A DNA stretch of 64,000 nucleotides from Bacillus sp. HMF5848. Its GTDB lineage: Bacteria > Bacillota > Bacilli > Bacillales > HMF5848. Below, one piece after another: positions 1-9,482 of this stretch; the stretch's first letter is position 1; the number at the start of each line of letters is the position of its first letter. Under the pieces are notes generated by a model. The model did not search any database, had not been told where the DNA came from, and saw only the letters and a program-made list of their open reading frames with translations. The stretch lies in the NCBI RefSeq assembly GCF_003944835.1, contig NZ_RWIV01000001.1, forward strand, positions 3,258,530 to 3,322,529, given 5' to 3'. The position numbers were made by a program, and so were the translations under genes.

Positions 1-1946
1 AGAAAAGGCATGGCGTATTACAAAAAGTTTGTGTAGCTGCTGCTGGTCGTTCATTGCGAACAGAAAGAGCTAAGTTTTCAGTGAACATATCTGGGAAGCC
101 CATGATAAAGAAAGAAGACATCATTCATTTAGAATTATCTGCTGTTCAGCAAGCACAGCATCAGCTCGCTGAAAAGGACAAGCTTGAAAAGAGCTATAAC
201 TACTATTGTGTTGGCTACTCAGTTATACATTATCAGCTAGATGAAGCTGCAATCGGTAACTTAATCGACCAACAAGGGGAATATGCTAGCGTTGAAGTGA
301 TTGCTACTTTTTTACCGAAAGTAGTTGTAGAGTCTTTGCTAGCTGCATTGCACAGAACCGATCTTGAAATGGAGGCACTCACACTAGAGCCGATAGCTGC
401 CATTAACGTATTAATACCTCAGACTATGCGACGTTTGAATGTAGCTTTAGTAGATATAGGAGCAGGGACTTCTGATATTGCTATAACTGATGAAGGCACT
501 GTTGTTGCTTATGGGATGGTACCTATTGCCGGAGATGAGATAACCGAAGCTGTTAGTGATGAATATTTACTTGATTTTCCGTTGGCAGAAAAAGCAAAGC
601 GTGATTTGTATCTTCAATCAACAATAACTATCACAGACATTTTAGGCTTCGAAACGGAAATAATTCGAGATGAGGTTATTGATAAAATCTCATATGCTAT
701 AGATAGGCTGGCATCTGCTATTAGTGATGAAATATTACTATTAAATAATCAGAAGCCTCCAAAAGCAGTTATGCTTGTTGGGGGAGGTAGTTTAACTCCT
801 GACCTTCCTAGGACAATTGCTGAAAAACTACAATTACCAGAGAACCGTGTAGCCGTTCGTGGCATAGATGCGATTCAAAACCTTCAATATGACAAAGATA
901 TGGTAAAAGGCCCAGAGTGGGTTACACCAATTGGTATTGCAATTGCGGCAAAACAAAATCCCATCCAATACATCACGGTTGATGTAAATGAGAGAACGGT
1001 TAGAATGTTTCAACTACAGCAATTATCAGTTGGCGATTGCTTATTAAGTGCTGGAGTAAAGCTTAATAAGCTTTATGGTAAACCCGGCCAGGCTATTATT
1101 GTAAAAATTAACAATCAACAAGTTACTATTCCAGGAACATATGGTCACCCTCCCGTTCTATTGAAAAACGGAGAACCTTGCTCGTTAGAAGACATTGTTC
1201 ATAATGGAGACGCCCTAACTGTTGAAAGAGGTACAGATGGACAATGCGCAAGCATTACTATCAATGAACTTTTAGAGGATGTATCTGTAAAGACGGTATA
1301 TGTGAATGACACTAGATATGATGTAAAGCCCGTTATTTATCAAAACGATAAGATTGTGGAAGCAACTATACAAGTACAAGATCACGATCACATAACATAT
1401 GTCTTTCCAAAAACTATTAAAGATTTATTGAACTTTGTAAAACTAGAACAAACAGTAAACAATCAACAGCAGTTTACTGTCACACTAAATCACAAAACAT
1501 ACGACATTCTAGAATGGTCAAGCTCAGTATTATTAAATGGCAAAAAGGTAAATTTATTGTCTCATTACTCTAACAATGATCATATTTCTATCACACACAC
1601 TTACATACCAACGCTCGAAGAAATTAGTGCAAAGCTGGAAATAGATTTAAATTGTACGTTACAAGTATTTTTTGAGGATCAGTTGATTACGTTAGAAAAA
1701 GTAATGCACAAAGTGTACCGGGATAATCTTTTATTAAGAGCTGAAGATCGCATTTATCCTGGTGACAATTTAACAATTGAAGAAAATCATTACGAGCCAT
1801 TTATTTTCCAGGACATCTTCCGATATGTCGATATTTCAATACCTCAAACAAGCAACAGTCAGTTTTTACTCTTGAGAAATAACGAAGAGGTTGGGTTTGA
1901 CACAATCCTAAATGCTGGAGATAAGATTCATATAAAGTGGCTTTAA
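1..1946 (+). CDS. FtsA/PilM-like actin-fold ATPase, 5' end outside window
   Basis: The reading frame is open from base 3, so the start codon lies upstream of the window; a TTG at 54 is internal. Residues are counted from that TTG. Actin-fold phosphate loops are visible at about 134-144 (VDIGAGTSDIA) and 240-247 (MLVGGGSL), as in FtsA and PilM, which polymerise or anchor machinery at the membrane. Unlike FtsA, about 320 residues follow the ATPase. This tail is beta-rich, shows degenerate copies of a short pattern ending in hydrophobic-Gly/Asn-Asp-hydrophobic (about 369-391, 493-514, 559-576, 605-630), and lacks an obvious C-terminal amphipathic membrane helix. Related Bacillus proteins are usually annotated 'cell division protein FtsA' or 'PilM'. 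The true role is unknown. Confidence 0.8.
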   Translation, partial: KRHGVLQKVCVAAAGRSLRTERAKFSVNISGKPMIKKEDIIHLELSAVQQAQHQLAEKDKLEKSYNYYCVGYSVIHYQLDEAAIGNLIDQQGEYASVEVIATFLPKVVVESLLAALHRTDLEMEALTLEPIAAINVLIPQTMRRLNVALVDIGAGTSDIAITDEGTVVAYGMVPIAGDEITEAVSDEYLLDFPLAEKAKRDLYLQSTITITDILGFETEIIRDEVIDKISYAIDRLASAISDEILLLNNQKPPKAVMLVGGGSLTPDLPRTIAEKLQLPENRVAVRGIDAIQNLQYDKDMVKGPEWVTPIGIAIAAKQNPIQYITVDVNERTVRMFQLQQLSVGDCLLSAGVKLNKLYGKPGQAIIVKINNQQVTIPGTYGHPPVLLKNGEPCSLEDIVHNGDALTVERGTDGQCASITINELLEDVSVKTVYVNDTRYDVKPVIYQNDKIVEATIQVQDHDHITYVFPKTIKDLLNFVKLEQTVNNQQQFTVTLNHKTYDILEWSSSVLLNGKKVNLLSHYSNNDHISITHTYIPTLEEISAKLEIDLNCTLQVFFEDQLITLEKVMHKVYRDNLLLRAEDRIYPGDNLTIEENHYEPFIFQDIFRYVDISIPQTSNSQFLLLRNNEEVGFDTILNAGDKIHIKWL

Positions 1947-2001
1947 GAATTGCTCTTGTCTGTAAGATTATTGGTAATTCCTCTAGAATGGATACAATAA
2001 T

Positions 2002-2106
2002 TTGTCGTTATATGTCGGTGCCTGGCACCGACATGTAACGACAATTTTTGAACAGTTGATACAACTGGCTTTTTAAGTCCTCTACTTTTGAGCGTGCCAG
2101 GCACCT
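2002..2106. repeat. REP-like inverted repeats with GTGCCTGGCAC core
   Basis: At 2002-2044 there are two 21-bp arms with a 1-base spacer and a single mismatch, centred on CGGTGCCTGGCACCG. A second, shorter core in the opposite orientation (GTGCCAGGCACC) lies at 2094-2105. The arrangement is that of a paired REP element. Related cores occur at about 25.5 kb, 42.75 kb and 62.15 kb. It sits between the FtsA-like gene and the convergent coat gene, with no T-run directly after the first palindrome. Confidence 0.7.
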
Positions 2107-2304
2107 ACAACCTTCGACACCGAATAACATAATATGACACGAATCCGACAAAGATTCATGACTTAACCACACATACTTTAATAAACTCATTCAATAAAAA
2201 AAAACGCAAATCACTCTCTTAAGTACTCACTATTTCACGTTTACTCCATTAAATATTCCATAAGTCACAAATTTCAGGACGAAAAAGTTCCACTTCCTCA
2301 TAAA

Positions 2305-2344
2305 TGTTAAAAGACAGAAGGGAGTCATTTTCACCTTCTGTCTT
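2305..2344 (-). terminator. Terminator of the coat protein gene
   Basis: Eleven-bp perfect stem (AAGACAGAAGG at 2311-2321 with its complement at 2334-2344), followed on the minus strand by a short T-run. Confidence 0.75.
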
Positions 2345-2357
2345 AAGAAAAAAGATT

Positions 2358-3008
2358 CTAGCTTCTGTAATTAAAACCGGGATTAGGCATTTGAGGCTGG
2401 CCTGTAAACGGTGTAAAGCCTGAAGTCATTTGTGTCATATCTTGCTGATTTAATTGAGGCACTTGATAGTAGTGCTGCTTATTTTGATATAAGAAAATTT
2501 CATATGCCATCTCAACATAATTAGGAATACTGTCAGCCATCACGCGTCTAACTACTGGATTTGTTACTTCCAGAGAAGTCATAGTCAATAAAGAGGCTGT
2601 TGACTTAATTAAACCAAGCATATGACCTGAAATTCCTTTGTCTTTAATGTCTGCAACCGATTGATTAGGCTTTTTAGGCTGACTAGGTTTCAAACCATAC
2701 GTTACAGTGTTGTTTTGTCTCATCATATATTTTTTAGTCGGATGAGATGGATCTTGCCCAGTTGAGAAACATTCACATGTAATATTGTATTGATCTAAAA
2801 TAAAGTTGTATTGACGGTCTAAAATGTCTAGCAACTCTTGGTCTTTCACAAACATTCGGAACATCATAAATTGATCTAAAACATTAATCATTCCTGATAA
2901 AACTTCATGAAGATCAAATACTTCATGGCCACCGTGATTCATTTGGTTTGACATTTGATTAGACTGTGGCATATTCATTGGTCTTTGTTGGGTGTATTGT
3001 TGTTGCAC
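2358..3008 (-). CDS. Spore coat protein, CotF (coat F domain) family
   Basis: 216 residues. A Gln/Asn/Met-rich N-terminus (1-27) precedes a helical coat F type domain (about 30-190) with the hydrophobic pattern of that family and a Gln-rich tail. Coat F proteins are laid down in the spore coat by the mother cell. The start is GTG at 3008, chosen because a strong GGGAGG ribosome site lies 7-8 bases before it. It is a single gene with its own terminator. I could not find a clear sigma-E or sigma-K -10 element, so timing of expression is inferred from family only. Confidence 0.8.
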   Translation of the reverse strand: MQQQYTQQRPMNMPQSNQMSNQMNHGGHEVFDLHEVLSGMINVLDQFMMFRMFVKDQELLDILDRQYNFILDQYNITCECFSTGQDPSHPTKKYMMRQNNTVTYGLKPSQPKKPNQSVADIKDKGISGHMLGLIKSTASLLTMTSLEVTNPVVRRVMADSIPNYVEMAYEIFLYQNKQHYYQVPQLNQQDMTQMTSGFTPFTGQPQMPNPGFNYRS

Positions 3009-3189
3009 TCTAATTCCTCCCTAAAAGAAAATTTGTTACGGATATATTATTTTCTTTTCTGCTCGATTCTTTCCTACAAATCTTTTGGCAATTTAAGCAA
3101 GTATAATGGGAGGACTTTTTTTGAATGTTTTCCTTATTCATGGTAACGATAAAAGTAAGCCAATATGAAAAAAAAGGGGTCTGAAACAA

Positions 3190-4128
3190 TTGATCAATAT
3201 AACACCACGAGCCTATTCGGAACATGATCAGTTAAAAACAGTCATGTTATGCCCACCCTCTGCTCTTGATGTACCTGACCATAAAACAGCAACTCTTGTC
3301 CAATGGAACGGTCCCGTTGATCAAGAGAAAACACATGAAAACTTCGAAAATTTATCAGGTGCGTTAAAAGCAGAGGGAGTTAACGTTATACATTACACAG
3401 ATTATTTATCTGAGGAAGATAAAAGATTAAATGAACAATTAATAAACCGTATCTTTGTACGAGACATAGCCTGTGTTTTTGGTAATATGATATTACCAGG
3501 TGAGCCAGGTACATCAATGAGAAAACCTGAGTATATCCAGGTTCATCTTTTATTAAAAGAATGGTTTAAAGATCAATTTTTAATCAACGAAAACAATAAC
3601 CTTAAATCTTTAGAATTTGGAGACGTTATCGTATTAAGCAAGGATGCCATTTTTATCAATGTTGGCATGCGTACTACTATCACGAGTGTAGAAAAAATAA
3701 AGGATCTAATTTTCAAAGCAGGATTTTCTGAAATAGGTATTATAGACCTACCGAGAACTGCGAGCACATTACACCTGGACATGAACCTAAATGTTGCCGC
3801 ATCTGATGTTGTAATATCAAAAAGCTACATACGCTATTTTCCTGTAATGGTCTTAACTGAAACAAGTGTAAAGTTTAATATGGTTCAAGAGTTTTTGAAT
3901 AGACATGGATTTGATGTACATTGGATTGAACAATATAAAACGATTCCTGATATTAATTTCTTAAATCTCAATCCCGACACGTTACTTATTAGTAAACAAA
4001 CAAACCAAAACATCTTTAAAGATCATCCTAAGCTTTCTAAGAAAAAACTCATACCAATTGAAGTGACTGAAATGGAAAAAGGTGGCGGTGGAATCCGTTG
4101 TATGACTTTACCTTTAGAAAGAGAATAA
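3190..4128 (+). CDS. Amidinotransferase / arginine deiminase-fold enzyme
   Basis: 312 residues of the guanidino-group-modifying fold, which includes dimethylargininase, arginine deiminase and glycine amidinotransferase. Catalytic elements are in family order: VRD at 90-92, FGD with Asp145, LHLD with His195, and the nucleophile Cys304 in a glycine-rich GGGGIRCMTLPL segment near the C-terminus. Length fits dimethylargininase-like or general amidinotransferase proteins rather than the longer arginine deiminase (about 410). Start is TTG at 3190, with AGGGG upstream. It is a monocistronic gene flanked by a strong terminator. The substrate cannot be read from the sequence. Confidence 0.8.
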   Translation: MINITPRAYSEHDQLKTVMLCPPSALDVPDHKTATLVQWNGPVDQEKTHENFENLSGALKAEGVNVIHYTDYLSEEDKRLNEQLINRIFVRDIACVFGNMILPGEPGTSMRKPEYIQVHLLLKEWFKDQFLINENNNLKSLEFGDVIVLSKDAIFINVGMRTTITSVEKIKDLIFKAGFSEIGIIDLPRTASTLHLDMNLNVAASDVVISKSYIRYFPVMVLTETSVKFNMVQEFLNRHGFDVHWIEQYKTIPDINFLNLNPDTLLISKQTNQNIFKDHPKLSKKKLIPIEVTEMEKGGGGIRCMTLPLERE

Positions 4129-4131
4129 TTT

Positions 4132-4162
4132 AAAAACTTCTTCTTCTGGAAGAAGTTTTTTC
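4132..4162 (+). terminator. Terminator of the amidinotransferase gene
   Basis: Twelve-bp perfect stem (4132-4143 with 4149-4160), 5-base loop, T-run on the plus strand. Confidence 0.85.
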
Positions 4163-4274
4163 ACATCTTTTACAACCAAAGTTGTATTAACGAACTCAAA
4201 CATATAAAAGAATAAATAGTGATGAATTGTAAAAATACCGAAGATGGCACCGAGTACGGTGTTAACCTCTCATG

Positions 4275-4314
4275 AATAAAAAAGAAAGTTAGCTCATATT
4301 TACACTAACTTTCT
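4275..4314 (-). terminator. Terminator of the MOSC gene
   Basis: Ten-bp stem (4283-4292 with 4305-4314) followed on the minus strand by six T. Confidence 0.75.
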
Positions 4315-4324
4315 AGTTAAGTCA

Positions 4325-4969
4325 TTATAACTTGTCCAATCTTTTACGTATATGATCTTGCCATTCTTTTGCCAATGTTGGTATAGCGAGAAGCTGCTCC
4401 ATCCGCTCTTTATTCTTTTTATCATGGAAGAATATATGATTCGCTTCTAATATTGTCATGGATTGTTCAGGACTCTCTACGAGTTCGATAGAGGTCTGCT
4501 CATCAATCCAGCCTTCTTTTAATACACGTCCTAAATAGCCAGTATAACCCGTTTCAACAAGTCGTTTAAGTAAGGAATTCTCCTCATTATAATTAGACAA
4601 ATTGCTGCAAGGAATTCGAGGTTGAGAAATTTGTACAATGGTTTCTCCTATCTTCAAAACATCACCGATTTTCACAATTTCCTCTGATAATCCTTTAATA
4701 GTGATATTTTCACCAAATCCAGGGATGATAAACTGCTTATTATATTCTGCACCCCATTTTTCATAATGGTCCGCACAATAAAACAAGACCGCACGTTCAG
4801 GTCCCCCATGTGATTTATATTGAACAGAATCGCCAACAAAGCCGTTCTCCGTTAGAAATGCTTTTGTAACTTTACTTCTCCCAACGCTTGAAATAAACTC
4901 TGTATCATTTGCTTTTATCTGTTTAGGTTTACCTATATTAAGTGATACTAACTCAACTGAGGTAATCAT
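4325..4969 (-). CDS. MOSC domain protein, YiiM type
   Basis: 214 residues. The MOSC fold (about 15-155) holds the expected Gly-Asp segments, the KSHGGPERAV motif, GFGENITI, and a cysteine in PRIPCSNL that in this family receives sulfur or binds a molybdenum cofactor. A C-terminal helical extension (160-214) matches the three-helix domain of YiiM-type proteins, which take part in reduction of N-hydroxylated base analogues. An upstream in-frame TTG at 4984 overlaps the GGGGGAGGG ribosome site, so ATG at 4969 is the start. No partner gene is next to it. Confidence 0.85.
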   Translation of the reverse strand: MITSVELVSLNIGKPKQIKANDTEFISSVGRSKVTKAFLTENGFVGDSVQYKSHGGPERAVLFYCADHYEKWGAEYNKQFIIPGFGENITIKGLSEEIVKIGDVLKIGETIVQISQPRIPCSNLSNYNEENSLLKRLVETGYTGYLGRVLKEGWIDEQTSIELVESPEQSMTILEANHIFFHDKKNKERMEQLLAIPTLAKEWQDHIRKRLDKL

Positions 4970-5129
4970 ATTACCCTCCCCCAAAAATATTTCTGACTTA
5001 GAATCTATATTATGATATTAAATAAAGTAACTCTTTAGTGTTTACAACAAAATTATTATAGTAAATCCAAACCAATATTATACAGTTTTTCGCCATAATA
5101 TATCGAGAAAAAAAAAAAAACGCATCATA

Positions 5130-5165
5130 AAGAAAATAGCACATCATGTTTATTAATGATGTGCT
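5130..5165 (-). terminator. Terminator of ytxGHJ
   Basis: Nine-bp stem AGCACATCA (5138-5146) with complement at 5157-5165, loop of 10, then ATTTTC on the minus strand. Confidence 0.65.
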
Positions 5166-5199
5166 CTCCTCTAAATGAATTGAGAAGTGTAACTGTTCT

Positions 5200-5526
5200 C
5201 TATTTTACAGCTTCTTCTAATGATTTAGTTGTAATCTTCCAGTGAGATGTGTGCCACACAACTTCGTCCTCTTTAATTAGTAACGCTTGTGGTGACTCGT
5301 GTTTTATATTATATGTCTCAGCAATATAATTAGACAAAGGACGAGCCTCTTGCACATATAAATATGCGCTCACCACTTCTGAGTTTGACTTCGTGAATGA
5401 TTCATACTCAGAAAATGCTTGCCCACTGACGGGACATGTTAAGCTATGTTTTATAACAAGTAATTTTCCATGCTCTTGAATAAGCTGTTCTAGTTCTGCT
5501 TGTGTTGTTACTTTAGTTGATGACAT
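5200..5526 (-). CDS. ytxJ: Monothiol bacilliredoxin YtxJ (BrxC)
   Basis: 108 residues, thioredoxin-like fold, with a single active-site cysteine at 31 in TCPVSG (a CPVS rather than CXXC site). In Bacillus this family, renamed BrxC, reacts with bacillithiol-mixed disulfides on proteins during oxidative stress. It is the last gene of the ytxG-ytxH-ytxJ operon, 71 bases after ytxH. A good AAGGAGG site sits before ATG at 5526. The call is firm from motif, size and operon order. Confidence 0.93.
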   Translation of the reverse strand: MSSTKVTTQAELEQLIQEHGKLLVIKHSLTCPVSGQAFSEYESFTKSNSEVVSAYLYVQEARPLSNYIAETYNIKHESPQALLIKEDEVVWHTSHWKITTKSLEEAVK

Positions 5527-5597
5527 AAACTACCTCCTTAAATAAAAAAATTAGCGGTGAAGATATCATAGCACTTCACCGCTAATTATAACAAACA

Positions 5598-5972
5598 TTA
5601 CTGTTTAACAGTTTTCTCTGCGTCCTCAAATGCTTTTTTAGTGCTTTCTAATTTTTCAGCGAGATCATCTGAGCCAGTATGTTTCTTTAGTGATATAGTA
5701 ACCTGTTCATCCACTGCTTCTGCTAATTCTTCGTTTTCTGGTGTACTTTCGTTGCTTTGTTTAGACTTACGCGCCGCATCAACTAGAACTATACCGGCAT
5801 CACGAACAGTTTCGGCTAATTCGCTAGCTCGCTTTTTAAAGTTGTCGTCAACTAGTTCATTTAAGTTTTTGCTGTTCTTAGATGTAAGCATCCAAGTCGC
5901 AAATGCTCCAATAGCCCCACCAACCACAAGTCCTGTCATAAAGTCCTTCATGCTAGAGTCTTGTTTACTCAT
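5598..5972 (-). CDS. ytxH: YtxH general stress protein
   Basis: 124 residues. A glycine-rich membrane segment (about 12-31, GLVVGGAIGAFATWML) is followed by a long charged helical tail with heptad character, the YtxH/Gas vesicle-like pattern. It probably sits at the membrane with the tail in the cytosol. Its molecular function is not known. It lies 11 bases downstream of ytxG in the same operon, with its own ribosome site (AGGAGG). Confidence 0.9.
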   Translation of the reverse strand: MSKQDSSMKDFMTGLVVGGAIGAFATWMLTSKNSKNLNELVDDNFKKRASELAETVRDAGIVLVDAARKSKQSNESTPENEELAEAVDEQVTISLKKHTGSDDLAEKLESTKKAFEDAEKTVKQ

Positions 5973-5983
5973 GTAACTACCTC

Positions 5984-6424
5984 CTAGCTAATTTTTTTAT
6001 TATCTTCTCTTTGGTTTCTTTTTTCTTTTAAGCTTTCCCACATTTCCATAGCTGTATGAGTGACATCTACTAATTTAGAAAATGTATCCTTTTGAATGTC
6101 CAATTGCTTCATAAACTTATCGGTCATTTCCTGCATAGAAGAATTAACACGACTAATCGTACCACCAAACTCTTCAACAGATTTTATTACAGTGTTCAAT
6201 TGTTCTGATTTTTTTTGTAAATCATCGGCCAGTCCATTCGTTTTTTTTAATAGAGATGTAGTTTCTTCTGTAATCCCCTTCAATTGCTTATCAAACGAAT
6301 CAATTGTACTGGATACTTGTTGGAATGTTGTTTGCATAGAACGTAAAGTTCTAGCTAAATAAATAACTAAAATTAAGAAAGCTAATGCAATGACCGCTAC
6401 GCTTATGTAAACAATGATAATCAT
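5984..6424 (-). CDS. ytxG: YtxG, DUF948 membrane-anchored coiled-coil protein
   Basis: 146 residues: one N-terminal membrane helix (about 3-24), then a long coiled coil (30-145) with many Ser/Thr/Gln at core positions, typical of DUF948 and resembling the helical rod of chemoreceptors. Biochemical role unknown. It is the first gene of ytxGHJ. A GGGGG ribosome site and a sigma-B type promoter lie directly upstream, which agrees with the general-stress control known for this operon in B. subtilis. Confidence 0.9.
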   Translation of the reverse strand: MIIIVYISVAVIALAFLILVIYLARTLRSMQTTFQQVSSTIDSFDKQLKGITEETTSLLKKTNGLADDLQKKSEQLNTVIKSVEEFGGTISRVNSSMQEMTDKFMKQLDIQKDTFSKLVDVTHTAMEMWESLKEKRNQREDNKKIS

Positions 6425-6452
6425 GATATGCCCCCTATCCTACTGCTTTTTA

Positions 6453-6477
6453 CTACCCTAAAATTACAAACTTAAAC
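6453..6477 (-). promoter_or_regulatory. Sigma-B type promoter of ytxGHJ
   Basis: On the minus strand, GTTTAA (6472-6477) is followed after 13 bases by GGGTAG (6453-6458). The sigma-B consensus is GTTTAA, 12-15 bases, GGGTAT, so 11 of 12 bases agree. It lies about 29 bases upstream of the ytxG start. Confidence 0.75.
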
Positions 6478-6587
6478 ATTATTAACACTTCGACATACAT
6501 TGTGTTTTTCCTGCATAAGAAAAACGTTAAACATTATAAAATATTTCGGGTACAATAAGAGTATACATAAAAATGGGAGGTTTGTTC

Positions 6588-7703
6588 ATGAAGGACCCTA
6601 GAATTGAAACATTAGCTAAAAATTTAATAAACTATTCAGTTCGTTTGCAACCCGGAGAAAAAGTACTAATCGAAAACTTTGGTTTACAGCGGGAGCTTGT
6701 AATCGCACTTGTGAAGGAAGCATATGAAGCAGGTGGCTACCCGTTTGTGTCATTAAAAGACAGACAGGTTGATAGAGCATTGTTAATGGGGGCACAAGAA
6801 GAGCACTACAACATGATAGCAAATTTCGAGGCGAATGTTATGAGCAACATGGATGCTTACATAGGATTACGTGCAGGTGACAATATTAGCGAACTATCCG
6901 ATGTACCTGATGAAAAAATAAAAGTAGAAGGACGAACTGTTGGAAAAAAAGTACATAGAGAAATTCGCGTCCCAAAAACAAAGTGGGTTGTATTACGATA
7001 TCCAACTAACTCGATGGCTCAGTTAGCTAAAATGAGTACAGAAGCATTTGAAGACTTTTACTTTAATGTGTGTAACTTAGATTACGGTAAAATGAATCGT
7101 GCTATGGATTCTTTAGTGGAATTAATGAATAAAACGGATGAGGTCAGAATTACTGGATCAGGTACAGACCTTACTTTTTCGATTAAAGACATTCCAGCTA
7201 TTAAGTGTGCTGGAGAAATGAATATTCCAGATGGAGAAGTATATACAGCTCCTGTTCGTAACTCTGTAAATGGTACTATTACATATAATACTCCATCTCC
7301 ATATCAAGGGTTTACGTTCGAAAATGTTACATTGACATTTAAGGATGGACAAATAATCGAAGCAGCAGCTAACGATAGCGACCGCATTAATAATATTTTC
7401 AACACAGATGAAGGCGCACGTTACATTGGTGAATTTGCAATTGGCGTGAACCCATTCATTCAGCATCCTATGCAGGATATTCTGTTTGATGAAAAAATTG
7501 ATGGCAGCTTCCATTTCACACCAGGTCAGGCATACGAAGATGCTTATAACGGTAACAATTCTGATATTCATTGGGATATGGTTAACATTCAGCGCCCAGA
7601 ATACGGTGGAGGAGAAATATACTTTGATGGTGTGCTGATTCGTAAAGATGGTAGATTTGTTATCCCTGAACTAGAGAGTCTAAACCCTGAGAACTTAAAA
7701 TAA
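6588..7703 (+). CDS. M29-family aminopeptidase (AmpS/PepS type)
   Basis: 371 residues. The thermophilic aminopeptidase (M29) fold is recognisable from an N-terminal substrate domain (RIETLAKNLINYSVRLQPGE) and a C-terminal metal domain with Glu, His and Asp in GEFAIGVNP, DEKIDGSFHF and NNSDIHWDM. These enzymes remove N-terminal residues using two cobalt, zinc or magnesium ions in the cytosol. ATG at 6573 overlaps the GGGAGG ribosome site, so ATG at 6588 is the start. At about 370 residues it is slightly shorter than AmpS (about 410). It is transcribed alone, convergent with murC. Confidence 0.85.
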   Translation: MKDPRIETLAKNLINYSVRLQPGEKVLIENFGLQRELVIALVKEAYEAGGYPFVSLKDRQVDRALLMGAQEEHYNMIANFEANVMSNMDAYIGLRAGDNISELSDVPDEKIKVEGRTVGKKVHREIRVPKTKWVVLRYPTNSMAQLAKMSTEAFEDFYFNVCNLDYGKMNRAMDSLVELMNKTDEVRITGSGTDLTFSIKDIPAIKCAGEMNIPDGEVYTAPVRNSVNGTITYNTPSPYQGFTFENVTLTFKDGQIIEAAANDSDRINNIFNTDEGARYIGEFAIGVNPFIQHPMQDILFDEKIDGSFHFTPGQAYEDAYNGNNSDIHWDMVNIQRPEYGGGEIYFDGVLIRKDGRFVIPELESLNPENLK

Positions 7704-7714
7704 GATATTATTAA

Positions 7715-7754
7715 AAAACAGACTAGCCAACTTAAGAGTGGCTAGTCTGTTTTG
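7715..7754. terminator. Bidirectional terminator, aminopeptidase / murC
   Basis: Perfect stem AAAACAGACTAGCCA with its complement, 9-base loop, A-run on one side and T-run on the other, between two convergent genes. Confidence 0.85.
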
Positions 7755-9056
7755 TTATGATTGCAATAGCGTCTCATATGCTACTTGGAACTTTTGAACA
7801 TCTCCCGCTCCCATAAAAATAATGACTCCATCTTTATGAGTGCGAAGAATAGACATATCAGCTTCCTCAATAATCTCTGATTTATCTATTAGTTGCTGTA
7901 AATCATGTATTGATAATTTCCCAGCATGCTCACGTGCAGATCCAAATATGTCGCACAAGTACGTTTGATCAGCTTGTCGCAAGCTTACTGCAAAATCGTT
8001 TAAAAATGTTTGCGTTCGGCTATAAGTGTGTGGTTGAAATACAGCTACAATTTCTCGATCAGGATATTTTTGACGAGCTGCTTCAATCGTTGCGGATATT
8101 TCCGTTGGATGATGAGCATAATCGTCAATTAAAATTTGATTTCCTACTTTCTTTTCTGTAAAACGACGCTTCACACCTTTGTGTGTTTTCAATCTACTTT
8201 GGATTGTTTCCACGTCAATATCCTCATAATGGCATAGTGCAATCACAGCTAATGAATTTAAGACATTATGATTACCATAAGCCGGAATAAAAAAGCTAGC
8301 AAAAAAAGTGTTGCGAACAAACACATCAAAAGTAGTACCCTCAGTCGACTTCACAATGTTTTGTGCCTGAAAATCGTTGTCTTCGTTAAACCCATAAAAC
8401 ATAACGGGTACCTTTGCTTGTATTCGCTGTAAGTGTTCATCGTCACCACAAGCAATGATTCCTTTATTAACTTGCCAAGCCATTTCTTGAAATGCACTAA
8501 ATACATCATCAACATTCGAGAAGTAATCAGGGTGATCAAAATCAATATTTGTCATGATAGCATAATCAGGGTGATATGATAAAAAATGACGTCTATATTC
8601 ACATGCCTCAAAAATAAAATATTCGCTATTCTCTGTTCCTCTACCTGTTCCATCTCCAATTAAAAAAGAAGTTGGTTTGGCTCCAGATATTACATGCGCA
8701 AGCAACCCCGTTGTAGAGGTTTTTCCATGAGCACCTGAAACAGCAACGCTCGTGAATTTCTTCATAAAGGCGCCCAAAAACTCGTGATACCTTATTACAG
8801 GTGCGCCTAGTTCCTTCGCCGCCACAATTTCCTCATGATTATCAGGAAATGCATTTCCTGCAATAACAGTAAAGTCTGGTTTAATATTTTCTTTATCAAA
8901 CGGAAGAATGCAAATACCTTTTTCTTCCAAAGCTTGTTGTGTGAAGAATCGTTTATTTACATCAGACCCTTGCACTTCAAGTTTCATATCGTGTAGCACT
9001 TGAGCTAAGGCGCTCATGCCAGTGCCTTTAATTCCAACAAAGTGGTAAACAGTCAT
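7755..9056 (-). CDS. murC: UDP-N-acetylmuramate--L-alanine ligase
   Basis: 433 residues, normal MurC length. The N-terminal UDP-binding domain has [11 protein letters not shown] (8-18), and the ATP loop GAHGKTST is at 108-115. The central domain carries [10 protein letters not shown] and the C-terminal domain [10 protein letters not shown], both typical of MurC rather than MurD, E or F. It adds L-alanine to UDP-MurNAc, the first step of the peptide stem of peptidoglycan. The terminal loop is bidirectional with the upstream aminopeptidase gene. Its neighbours ytxGHJ and sftA are as in B. subtilis. Confidence 0.96.
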   Translation of the reverse strand: MTVYHFVGIKGTGMSALAQVLHDMKLEVQGSDVNKRFFTQQALEEKGICILPFDKENIKPDFTVIAGNAFPDNHEEIVAAKELGAPVIRYHEFLGAFMKKFTSVAVSGAHGKTSTTGLLAHVISGAKPTSFLIGDGTGRGTENSEYFIFEACEYRRHFLSYHPDYAIMTNIDFDHPDYFSNVDDVFSAFQEMAWQVNKGIIACGDDEHLQRIQAKVPVMFYGFNEDNDFQAQNIVKSTEGTTFDVFVRNTFFASFFIPAYGNHNVLNSLAVIALCHYEDIDVETIQSRLKTHKGVKRRFTEKKVGNQILIDDYAHHPTEISATIEAARQKYPDREIVAVFQPHTYSRTQTFLNDFAVSLRQADQTYLCDIFGSAREHAGKLSIHDLQQLIDKSEIIEEADMSILRTHKDGVIIFMGAGDVQKFQVAYETLLQS

Positions 9057-9482
9057 ACGAGAACCTCCAGCATTCGTCGTCTATCTGTTGACAGTATATG
9101 ACGTTCATCTATTTTTGCCATGATTAAACCCAAAAAACTTTAGGCTAATAAAAGAGGAAATATGTAAAGAGACTGTATCTTTAATGAATTTCTCCATATA
9201 CAACATCATAATAGCTTAAATGTTGTACCCTCTTTTTAAACATCACTTTTCGTAGATGATGAATGTATTGTTATAATACGTATCAAGTAAAAAATATATT
9301 ATTGCATCTAATTTTTTTACACACTGTACTATTATAACATTATTGCTTAACAAACACTATGTATTTCATACAGGCCTATTCTCCTGTCATATTTTCTATG
9401 TTTTAAACAAATGAAAAACTGATAGTCCTTTACTATCAGTTTTTCCAACTTGTATGAACCTATTTACATTTTAAAAAAGGTC
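9057..9482. other. Intergenic region upstream of murC
   Basis: 426 bases, A+T-rich. It holds the terminator of the phosphoribosyltransferase gene at 9414-9445 and presumably the murC promoter. I see no open frame of note and no riboswitch-like conserved blocks. A TATAAT lies on the plus strand near 9271 without a credible -35. Confidence 0.5.
9414..9445 (-). terminator. Terminator of the phosphoribosyltransferase gene
   Basis: Twelve-bp stem AAAAACTGATAG (9414-9425) with complement at 9433-9444; T-run present on both strands. Confidence 0.8.

Noticed and set aside
2008-2190. 60-codon minus-strand ORF
   Set aside because: It runs through the REP palindrome and has no ribosome site.
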